The notes below the pieces were generated by a model. The model did not search any database. It was not told the DNA's origin and saw only the letters and a program-made list of their open reading frames with translations. A stretch of 64,000 nucleotides of DNA from Larus michahellis (taxonomy: Eukaryota > Chordata > Aves > Charadriiformes > Laridae). Position 1 is the first letter of the stretch, and each line of letters opens with the position of its first letter. A program made the translations under genes and the position numbers. Positions 25,858 through 36,200 of the stretch are shown here, one piece after another. Where the stretch lies: contig NC_133904.1 in the NCBI RefSeq assembly GCF_964199755.1, positions 1,612,001-1,676,000 on the forward strand, read 5' to 3'.

Positions 25858-27820
25858 GTCAAGCCCAAAAACAGGAGGAGCAACCAAATTCCTCGCGATA
25901 AACCATATGCGCGACTGGAAAAAGGCGGTGATGCGTGCTCTGGCGGGCAGCCTACCGGCGGCAGAAGGGGACACGCTCCACCTCTCGGCGTCCCCAAACC
26001 CCATCGCCTTCCTCCAAAGGGAAAATAATAAAAAAAAAAAAAAAAAAATCAAAGCCCGCCTGGCTCGCAAGACCCTCCTGCCCTACAAAAGCTTCCCGCC
26101 AGGGCGGCAGCCCCGTGTCTTGGGTGTTTTGCATGAATTCTCCCCAAAATCTTTCTGCTTTGGGCGCCCCGATGCTCAAAAAAGAGCCAAATTTGCTTTA
26201 TTTTGGAGCGGTTTTTTGGAGGGGTTTTTTTGTTGTTTTTTTTTTATTTTATTGGAGATGCTGCAAGCATCAGAGCGCTTCGGCACCCTGCGATTCAGCA
26301 GGGATGCGGAATGGAAATGATTATCAGCAGACGCATAATGATTCATTCTGTTTATAATTGCCTCGAAACGTAGGGAGAGCAGGGAGATGTAATTAACTCT
26401 TCTTTATGATTGAGATGAGCGTGTTTTCCTCGGCCACGTGATGCTGCCGCATTATTTTTATTTTTTTCCCTGGCGTCTTTGGCAACGTGAAAGCACACAA
26501 ATTGAGTCATTCCGGGAGCGTAGCTGAAAGATATCCCTGAAACACCGTAACTCCGTCTGCCAGGGTGGGGGGGGTGGCGGGGGGGAGATATTTATTTCCC
26601 CACAAGCCCCAGGAGGCTGCAGCTGTCCTGGTTTTCCCTTGGATGTGGTGAGCAGGAGCTTACATCATCCCCTGATTGAAACAGCCGCCTTAATTACAGG
26701 CCGTGGGCTGTCATTGCGGCAACGCTGGTCAACAGGCGTCCTGGTCCGTGCCCCAGCGGATCAGCCCGTGGGTCCGGGGGGTGACATCCCGGCTCCGTTC
26801 CGCAGTGTGGATCTCTTGCAAAGACCCTGAGCAGGTTTGGTTTCCTTGGCCGAAGCTTGGAAGGGAGACGGAGCCGCGATGGGGAGTGCGGAGCCGAGGA
26901 GGCTCTTTGCAGAGCGAGCTGAAGCTGGAGAACACCCCCGGAGGGATGCGGTGGGATGCAGAGGGAAGGGGAGCCCCTCTCCCACGCTGACACCGCCGGA
27001 GCAGCTCAGTTCGGTGAGCTGCCTTCCGTTTCCATCCTGCCGCTACGCCGAGGAGGCAAGGAGCCCGCATTAGCCAGGGCTAAGAAAAACTAACACTCGA
27101 CTTTGGGATCTTCACCTCGTGCTGCATTTTCACGGGGAGCTGAGAGCGCGCCGCTGTCTCTCCATCCATCGCGTGGCAGCCCTGGACATGACCCAGCGGG
27201 GATCGTTACCCAGCCCATCTATCAGGGTGTCTAGAGCAGGTTCAGCCACCGAGTTTGTGTCACGGCCCCACGTCAAATGATTTCTCCTCTCTGGCTCCAG
27301 ATTTCACTGTTATCACTGGAGCCAACTGCACAGCCCAGCTCCTCCACACCGCCCAAATCAGCTACTGGTTTTAGGCTAAGTGATAAGGTTGGTGGTCTCT
27401 GTGCCCGCATCCCAGCGGGTCCGGGATGAGGCTGTTGGAGTGGACGGACAGCACGGCACAAAGGGTCACCCAAGGAACCCTGATGCCCCCCTGCCCCTTT
27501 ACCTCGTGCAGGAGGGGCTACAGCAGGGCTTGCAGGAAAAACAAGAGCGCGAAGGTGCGTGTCCCAGTTTTGGGGGGTTTCTGCCTCGCTCAGGCCATGC
27601 CTCCAAAAGGCAGTGGGGGGGGCAGCTCCCAGCACTGTGCTGGCACTGGGGAAGAGGGGGCTCAGCCCCCGCCGCTGCCCAGGGCACCGACCTGGGCTCC
27701 CTGCTGCATTGACACCTTCCTACAGCTGCCATGACTGCCCCGGGTGAACCAAGAGCTCACGGGCAAAGGCACAGGCAAAACGAGGAGTATCAGCGGCGCA
27801 GCTTTGCACCGTTACGGCAA
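25858..27820. other. Intergenic, no gene recognised
   Basis: Contains an A run at 26029-26048, a T/G tract near 26210-26250, and AT-rich blocks at 26290-26470 with TAATTAAC and TTATGATTGAG that resemble the candidate elements to the left. The open frames have no recognisable product. Confidence 0.45.
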
Positions 27821-27824
27821 TGAG

Positions 27825-28245
27825 CCCCTCTCCTGCGAGGACAGGCTGAGAGAGCTGGGGGGGGCGGGGGCCAGCGTGGAGAAGAGAAGGCTCCGGGGAG
27901 ACCTCAGAGCAGCTTTCCAGCATCTGAAGGGCGCCTACAAGAAGGCTGGAGAGGGACTTTTTACAAGGGCATGTAGTGACTGGACGAGGGGGAATTGCTT
28001 CAAAGTGGAAGAGGGGAGATTTAGATTAGACATTAGGAAGAAATTTTTCCCCCTGAGGGTGGTGAGCCCCTGGCCCAGGTTGCCCAGAGAAGCTGGGGCT
28101 GCCCCATCCCTGGAGGGGTTCAAGGCCAGGTTGGACGGGGCTTGGAGCAACCTGGGCTGGTGGGAGGTGTCCCTGCCCAGGGCAGGGGGTGCCACTGGGG
28201 GGGCTTTACGGTCCCTTCCCACCCAAACCGCTCTGTGATTCTATG
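27825..28245 (+). mobile_element. CR1 retrotransposon fragment with intact 3' tail
   Basis: Sense-strand CR1 3' region: GGACAGGCTGAGAGAGCTGG, ACATTAGGAAGAAATTTTTC, GGCTGGTGGGAGGTGTCCCT, ending CTCTGTGATTCTATGA, the CR1 tail. Confidence 0.92.
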
Positions 28246-29330
28246 ACCCAGGATGGGGTGGATGCTGTGATGGGCTCTGGAAGGCAGCGGGGTTCGGGCA
28301 TCAAATCCCTGCCCAAATGGCCCCAGCAAGGAGGAGGGAGGGAGCAGGGGGGAAGCAAAGCTCCGGATGGGGCAAGCGCCGAGGGGCAGGGCAGGGCACC
28401 GCACCAGCTCTGTGGCCCAGGGCATGCTGATGGCCACCCCAACCGCGCTGGGCTCCTGTCCCCCTCCAGCATCCACACCAGTCAGCACCCATTCTGCACA
28501 GCACGATGGCCCGGGGACCACGCGGTGCAGGATGCCGCACGCCGTGGGCTCCCCCTGCACCGAGGGGTGCCATCCTGCCCCCCGGCGCGGCTGGGGGCTC
28601 AGAGTCTCCCCAGGGTCCCTCGGCACCCACCTCGTGCCATGCCGTGCCAGGCTGCGCTGGCTCTGCCGGGACGGCCGGGAGCACACTGTGCCGGCAACAG
28701 GCGGCTCCTCTGGCCCTTCATTAGACTTTGATTCCCCCACGGGCCACTTTGCCATCAGACGAGTGTCTCGTCTACATTAATCTTTCCTTTTTGTGTTTTT
28801 GGTTTTTTTTTTTACACAAAAGCATCAGCGTATTGCACAGGTGGCCCCTAAGAGGCCGTATAAGGCAGGCAGGGAGGGCAGCTTCCCACCAGCGTTTGTT
28901 TTGGGCAGCGATGGGTCCCCGTGGGCCATCACTGCTCCCAGCACCGCCGGCCACAGGCGGGGACATCCCTGCACCCCCCAGCCCAGCGCGTCCGATGTCA
29001 CCCCGTCCCACCGGCCACCCCGAGGCGGGCGGGCTGCGCTGGCCCCCCGCGGCACCGCCGAAATATCTGCTTTTCTAGCGGAAAAAGAGGCAAACCCCCT
29101 CCTGCGCTGCCAACCAGGCGGGCAGGGCTGCGGCCGGTCTGCCCTCGGGCGGGGGGGGGTCCGGGGGGTCCCGGCCAGCGCAGCCCCGGCCCCGGGCGGC
29201 CGCACGGCCCCGGTTGCCGAGTCTGCAGTGCCCTCCTGTGGGCACCGCACACCGGGTGCCCGCCACCCCCACGGGCTCCAGCACCCCGTCCCCTCCGTCC
29301 CAGAGCCCGGCAAGGGGACGGCAGGACCCG
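28246..29330. other. Intergenic GC-rich sequence
   Basis: Long open frames on both strands arise from high GC content. None matches a known protein. It lies between a CR1 copy and the 42-bp minisatellite. Confidence 0.45.
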
Positions 29331-29334
29331 TCCC

Positions 29335-29840
29335 CTCCGTCCCAAAGACCTGCAAGGGCATCCCCTCCTTCCCAGAGCCCTGCAAGGTGATGCAGGACCC
29401 CGTCCCTTACATCCCAAAGCCCTGCAAGGTGATGCAGGACCCTGCCCCTTACATCCCAAAGCCCCGCAAGGTGATGCAGGACGCCATCCTCTCCATCCCA
29501 AAGCCCTGCAAGGTGATGCAGGATCATATTCCCTTCATCCCAGAGCCCTGCAAGGGGATCCCCTCCCTCCCAAAGCCCTGCAAGGTGATGCAGGACCCTA
29601 TCCCCTCCCTCCCAAAGTCATCAAGGTGATGCAGAACCCCATCCCCTCCCTCCCAAAGACCTACAAGGGGATGCAGGACCCCATCCCCTCCCTCCCAAAG
29701 TCGGCAAGGTGATGCAGAACCCCACCCCCTCCCTCCCAAAGACCGACAAGGGGATGTAGTACACAGTTCCCTCCATCCCAAAGCCCAGCAAGGTGATGGA
29801 ACCCCATCCTCTCCATTCCAAAGCCCTGCAAGGTGCTTAT
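29335..29840 (+). repeat. 42-bp minisatellite downstream of NOX5
   Basis: About twelve imperfect units of the form CCCAAAGCCCTGCAAGGTGA followed by TGCAGGACCCCATCCCCTCC. Typical spacing is 42 bp, with shorter variant units. Because 42 is a multiple of three and the unit lacks stops, it produces spurious long open frames on both strands. It ends about 300 bp beyond the NOX5 stop codon. Confidence 0.9.
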
Positions 29841-30154
29841 GGACCCCCTCCCCCCCATCCCAAAGTGCTCTGGGGCATTGGTTATTTCCCCCTCAAAACC
29901 TCTACACGGATGCTCCAGGACACCCATCTCCTCCACCCAAAATGGCTCCAGGACTGCGTCCCCTCCACCCCAAAGCCCCATGGCCGAGCTCAGCCCCTTC
30001 CTCTCCCTGTCCCTTGCTGTGCGTCCCACCCTCCCCAGCTTTGACTGAGAGACAGCCTGGAGCCAACACGGGCCGTGCAGCAGGATCCAGCCACCAGAGC
30101 CCATCACCCGGCATCAGGGCTGGCAGGGGCAGGCAGGGAGGCGAGGGCCAGCGG

Positions 30155-30286
30155 TTAGAAGTTTTCTTTGAAGAAGCGGAAGCCGAAGTGCTCGCAGTGT
30201 GCCCTGATGACTTTGGCAAGCGCTGGCGAGCCACAGAAGAAGACCTGGACTTTCCCTTTCTTCTCCTCCGCCACCTTCCCAAACAC
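30155..30286 (-). CDS. NOX5: NOX5 terminal coding exon 15 (residues 677-719, stop TAA)
   Basis: Acceptor TGTGCCCTAG|GTG. It encodes [20 protein letters not shown] and ends [10 protein letters not shown] before TAA, the expected NOX family C-terminus. No AATAAA was seen in the next few hundred bases, which run into a minisatellite. Confidence 0.95.
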   Translation of the reverse strand: MFGKVAEEKKGKVQVFFCGSPALAKVIRAHCEHFGFRFFKENF

Positions 30287-33200
30287 CTAGGGCACAGGCG
30301 AAAGGAGAAGAGGAGGTGGAAGGGAGAAGAGAAGGTGGTGGCACAGCCCGCTCCCCTCCCAGCGATGGCCAGATCCCTGCTGCCTGCTTTAGCAGGTGCT
30401 GCCCGGCACAACTCAGCCTCCGGGTGCTCCCCAGCACTCCCACGGGAGGGATATCCCAGGAATATCCAGGTCTGGGTATCCCAGTGCATCCTCCTGCTCT
30501 AAAATGGGTCTCTCCCGCGGTGTCCCTCCACAAAGAGCGGGTCTGGGGGACACGGTGCCCTCCCCACGAGCGTGCTGTCGGCAGCGGGGCAGGGCCAGCC
30601 CTCACCTTGCTCCAGTCGGGGCGGCCGGGCTGGGTCCTGGTCCGCAGCCCCGTGATGGAGTCCCTCTGCTCCTTGGCGGCCAGCAGGTCCAGGGCCATCT
30701 GCAGCCCGATGGCCTTCATGTCATTCTTGCTGAGGGCCGACGTCATGTACATGTGCATCTCCAAAAACGGCTCTGGGTGTTCAAGTGGAGCCCGGCTGCA
30801 GACGGGGGGTCCGGCCCCACGCCATGCCCCCTCGGGTCAGGGTGGGCTCTGCGGGGGGGGGGATACCAAGCACAGGGCTGGGCACCCCCAGGTCAGGGGG
30901 CTGTGGTGGCCGGCCCCTGCCTCCCGCTCACCTCCCGGCTCTTGCTCAGCCTGCTCCATTTCCAGCTTGGTTAGCAGGCTGACGAACCACTCAAAGTGCT
31001 TCTGGTCCCGATTTATCCAGATGAAGTCGACCTGAAAGGACACAGCAGCCTTTGGAGCTGTCAGCACGGGGGCCAAATCCAGCCACCCAACGCCCCAGAC
31101 CTCCTGGACTGGGAAGGGATGCTTGTGGGATCTCCACCCCCGTGACCCTGCAAGCCCCCTTGTCACTGTCCCCAGGGTTAACCTTGGTCCCCCTCTGCCT
31201 GCTCCTACCTTCCTGAGCGTCATCTCCTCGTCCCGCAGGTCCTCGCACCACGAGTAATGGCAGCTGGGGCAGCTCTGCTTTCGCCGGCGGTACCTGCACG
31301 GGCAGACACAGCCCTGCCCGCCCCACTGCCCGCACCCCGCACACCCCAGCAGACCTTCGCAAGGAGACCCCAAGCACCCGTTCCTCACCATCTCCAGGCC
31401 AACCTCCTGCCAGCGGGTCTCCCTGCAGCAGAAATCCCCAGGGAAAAGCCTGACACGGAGGGAGGACCCAGCTGTGGGTCTCGTGGCCACGTGTTATGAG
31501 TCCCAAGGTTAGAAGCGAGGAGGAGCCACGATGGGTGCTGCCCCATGGTGCTCATCCCGCAGGGAGAAGTGTTGGAGGACGGGTCCACCGCGGCGTACGT
31601 CATGCCTTGTGCCTCCCAAAGCGACGCCAGAGCTCGTACTGGGGATCTGCTGGCGCGACCGCAGCCCGAGCTGCTGCAACGGCACCAACCTGTACATGAT
31701 GCTCTGCAGAATGGAGGCGAAGGGGGTGATGCCGATGCCTGCGCCGATGAGCACGGCGTGCTCCGAGGTGAAGATCCTCCGCGTCGGGGTCCCGTAGGGG
31801 CCGTCGATGTAGCACTAGGAGAGACAAGAAAGTCGTGGATAAACCCAGCAGCCCGCGGGTGCTAAAACAACTCGTAAGCTGCGGATAGGAGCAGGGTTTA
31901 GTGCACAGGGGGCACTGCAGGCTCGTGGAGCACAGGGGCTACACGCATGGGGTGACCGGGCACACGTGTGGGTCCCCCCAGGGATGCTGAGCACAGCCCT
32001 GCTCACCAAAGCCGGGGAAGGACCGGGGCATCCCTCACCTTGATGCTGCAGAGCCGATGGGTCTCACCCAGCCCCGTGGACACCTGCTAGGTAAAGAGAG
32101 CAGTGAGCGTCTCCTCCTGCCTACCCCTAACCCCTCCGTGACAGCTAACGCTAACCCTCTTGTTCCCTGGGCTTGTTTTTTGGGTGTTTTTTTCTGGGCT
32201 GTGCACACCGCTTCCAGCCGCATCCCTCGATGCCAAGCTCGGTGCGGTGCCCGCACTTCTGCTGGGACACCCCACACACGTCCCATGCCGGGTACCCGCC
32301 ACCTGATGGTGTTGTCTGGATCGTAATCGGGTTGAGTATTGATTAAAAAGGCAATTATCCAGATCCCCACGCAGGCTGGGGGGTGAGTAAGAGGTTTACA
32401 GCGACCACGATGGCGCGGGCGGTGGGAGCAGGCGTGGGGAACCTCTGCTCACCGGGGCGCAGACAGGAGCAAAAGAGAGCCAGGGAGAGAAACTCAGTAC
32501 AACCGGCGCATGTAAATTCGTTATCTGCAGGGACTGCTCCGCCAGCCCAGACAGAATCAATATCCTGAGAGCTTTTCATATCGGGGGATAAAAGCCACTA
32601 ACGGTGGCGCTCAGCAGCCTGGAAGCGGATGAAGTTTCTTTTAAAAAGAGCTTCTTAATGAGTTTCGGCCCATGCGGGATGGAAGCCGCGCTTCCCCTCG
32701 TTTCTGCAGGCTGGGCCTCCAGTCGCTGCCGTGTTGATGAGAGCAGAGACCCCCCTCCCACCCCGCAGGCCCCGGGGGCTCTGCCTCTGCCCCCCGGGGA
32801 GGGCGTGGGGCTGGCGGTGCTGGGCGAGGGCGGGAGACGGTGCTCACCCCCCCCGCCGGCAGGTCCTCCTCTCCCGGGGCAGCAGCACTGGTGGCTCTGT
32901 ACGACATCAGCTGAACGTCTCCGTCCCCTCCGGTGGCCACGGACCCCTGCTCCGAGCCAGCCCTGCTGCAGAGACCTTCCTGGAAGGCAAAGGCCAAGGC
33001 ATCGCTGGCTGCGCGATGCTCGCCGGCATCTGATGGCCCATCCACCGGGGTCACACAGCCTCGGCGGAGGGTGGGACACGAAGTCCTCCAAGGCAGCACG
33101 AGCGCCTTGCGGAGGACACGCAGCAGGAGAGGTGCCCCATGCCCAGCCTGGTGCCGCACGGGTGGCTGAGAACTGGGGCGCCCCCGGGGGGAGCCGCTCG

Positions 33201-36200
33201 GCAGAGAGCGCCCAGCCCGACCTGTCCTCGCTTCTTCACTTTTTTGGAGCTGGGCAGGGAGAGCCCGCGGGGCAGAGCCCTCCCCACGTGCCAGACAAGG
33301 ACATCAGCTTGAGAAACCCATGGGCGCGCTGGGGGTGCTCAGCTTGGCAAAGCCGCATCGCAAACCTCTGCCAAGCAGCAGCATTCCACGGTCTGACCCC
33401 TGCCTTTGCCAAAAGCTGAGCCCCGTCCGCACCGACCTGCGCCCAGCGCCGGCATCTCTTCTCCCTCAGGCTCCTGCTGAGCGGTTTTGGCTCCGGGCTG
33501 GGCAACTCGGGCTGCTGGAAGTATTCGTACAGCTTGTTGGTCCACTGGCCCAGCGACCTGATGTGCAGCCAGAGGGTCTCTGCAGGATGGAGCGGGGCAG
33601 GGGGTGGGCATCCTCCGTAAGGCACTGCCCTGCCGCCCCCGGCACCACGGGCTGGGCACCGCACAGCTCCGGCCCCGGGTGCAGCAATCCCCACCTCATC
33701 CTCCTTCATCTCAGCCCTGGGCTTGCAGCAGGGGACTGGGCTTGCTCCAATAGCTGGGTGAAGCCCAAATCCCAAACCTTGGGCACCCACGGAGCCGGGC
33801 AGGGTATTCAGGTGCCATTCGTTCCCCGTGCTTTGCTTGAAATAAGCCAAACGCATGTTTTTACGCGGCACTTATGCACGGGCAGAGGTTGAGGCAACCA
33901 TGAAGGCACGCTGCCCTGCTCCATGGGCATGGCCACCTCCTCGCGCCACCCTCAGAGGGGATCCAGCTGTCCTCGTGGGGCCGGTGTGATGCAAAACATC
34001 ATCCCGGTGATGCAAAACATGCCGGTGATGCAAGATGAGGAAAGGATCGGCCATCACCTTGCTGCTCGGGAGCGCTGCTGATGGTGAAGGGGTGCCACTC
34101 GTAGGTGGCGATGGCCGGGATGTTCAGGTAGACATAGTCTCCGGGCTCGTAGCGGAAAAACTGCGGTCTCTCGATCACAAGGTGAGTCACCTGGAGAAAA
34201 AGGAGAGCAGAGAAGCTGGGAGCATCCAGCAGGCACGTCGCGCTGGTCCGTCTCCACCGGGGCGGTGTTCCCGCAGCCCACCAGCACCCGGGTTTGTGTC
34301 TCCCGTTTTCCAAAGCAGCCGGCATGAGGCGGACGCACGGCTTCGACCCCAGAAAAGGGTTTGTTCTCCCATTCACTGCCCAGCTTCGCTATCAAACAAA
34401 AATCTCGGCTAGGGCTGGCCTCGAACAGCAATTTTTTTTGAAGAAACTAAGAGCCAAAGCAGTTTTCATTTTATCATTTGTTTTCCTGTGAGTTTAGGTT
34501 TTGGTTTGGTTTTTTTTGGGTTTTTTGGGGGTTTTTTTTTGTTTTTTTTTTTTTTTTTTTACTTGCACAACAGGCAAAAATTCTAAATTTAAAAAGAATT
34601 GCCTGAAAACAAATATCGCTTTCACTTTTTTGCCACAAAGGTTCCCCGACGCAGCCTGAAGCAACGCAAACTCGCGGCTTTTCCATGCAAACTGCTCATT
34701 GCACCCCGTCCCTCCCGCGCGTGGCCGGGGGAGCATCCCCCTTCCAGCTCACGATATTAAAGGTGTTTCTGTGAGATGCGGCACCTTCATTCCCGCTCTC
34801 AGAAGAGCTGGGGGGGTGTGGGAAGGGGTGCAGACCTTGGAGGGGAGCAGGTTGACCTCCACGATGCGCAGCCCCCCAGCGCGCCGCCAAGCCAAGCCCG
34901 CCACCTTCTCCAGCGCAAAGAGGCAGCCGGGAACCGCAAACCACTTCCAGAAATGGGGGCCGTGGAGGATGAGGAGGGTCCAGACGGAGATGTAGGAGAG
35001 GTGGGTCCAGTAGAAGACCTGTGGGCAGGGAGCAGGGGGGCACAGGGTGGGCTGAGGGGGAACCGAAAGCGGTGGAGCCAAACGGTGCTTCCTGGTGAGG
35101 CGGCTCTGGGGCACCCCAACAAACAAAGGCAGCTCAAACGGTAAAGAATCCCAGATTCCCAGAGCGGTGGGGGTGGGAAGGGCCCTCTGGAGATCACCCA
35201 GTCCCACCCCCTGCCAGAGCAGGGTCACCCAGAGCAGGTGGCACAGGAACGCCTCCAGGCGGGGTTGGGATGTCTCCAGAGACGGAGACTCCCCCACCTC
35301 TCTGGGCAGCCTGTGCCAGGGCTCTGCCACCCTCACAGCAAAGAAGTTCCTCCTCGTGTTGAGATGGAACTTCCCGTGTTCCAGTTTGTGCCCGTTACCC
35401 CTTGTCCTGTCGCTGGGCACCACTGAGAACACCCTGGCCCCATCCTCCTGACACCCCCCCTTTAGCTATTGATGAGCATTGGTGAGATCCCCTCTCAGCC
35501 TGCTCTTCTCCAGGCTAACAAAAGCACGGAAACCCCAAAACTGCAAACCTGAGGAGCATTGGATGGTCCAAGGGAGGCACCAGCTCACGAGCTCTCCCCC
35601 GACATGGGGCAGCCCAGGGCTGGGCACCCCCCCACCAGACCCTCCCCCTGCTGCCCTGCTCCCCAACATGGAGCAGCTTTGGCACCGCTGGGGCTCTCCC
35701 GGTCGCGCGGGGCCGCGGCAGGACCCACCTCAAAGTGGCCGCTCCGTCGGATGCAGGGGCTGGAGAAGGCGAGCATGGCGGCCAGCAGCCCCTGCAGCGC
35801 CAGCCCCGTCTGCGAGGCCGTGCCGCCCAGGCCGCCTGCGCCGGGCCGTGCCGACAGCAGGTACTCGGCGAGGGCATGGCGCCCGTCCTGCCGCGCCAGC
35901 CTGCCTGGGCACACGCAGGGTCGGGACGGGGCGCGGGACACCCGCAGCACCCACCCGCGGCGCACCCAGATTTCTGCTGCACCCACCCAACTCTTGCCAA
36001 TTACATTATTTAAATTTGCTTTTTTCTAACTAAGAAGCGCCCAAGTGCTTTGCTCGGACGTTTTGAAAAAATGCAACATTTCTCCTTTCTGGAGCCCGTT
36101 CTCGGGCTCAGCATCGTTGCAAGGGGGGCATTGCGCAGGAGGGTGGGTAGTGCGAGCAGACGTGCTCCCCCCTTGTGTTGCTCATGCCCCCGAGCGGGGG

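Noticed and set aside
27744-28238. A 164-codon open frame containing EKRRLRGDLRAAF and similar
   Set aside because: This is a translation of CR1 3' region sequence, not a host gene.
28793-29712. Repetitive proline-lysine open frames on the plus strand, and Gly/Leu/Trp-rich ones on the minus strand
   Set aside because: These are by-products of the 42-bp minisatellite, which is open in several frames on both strands.
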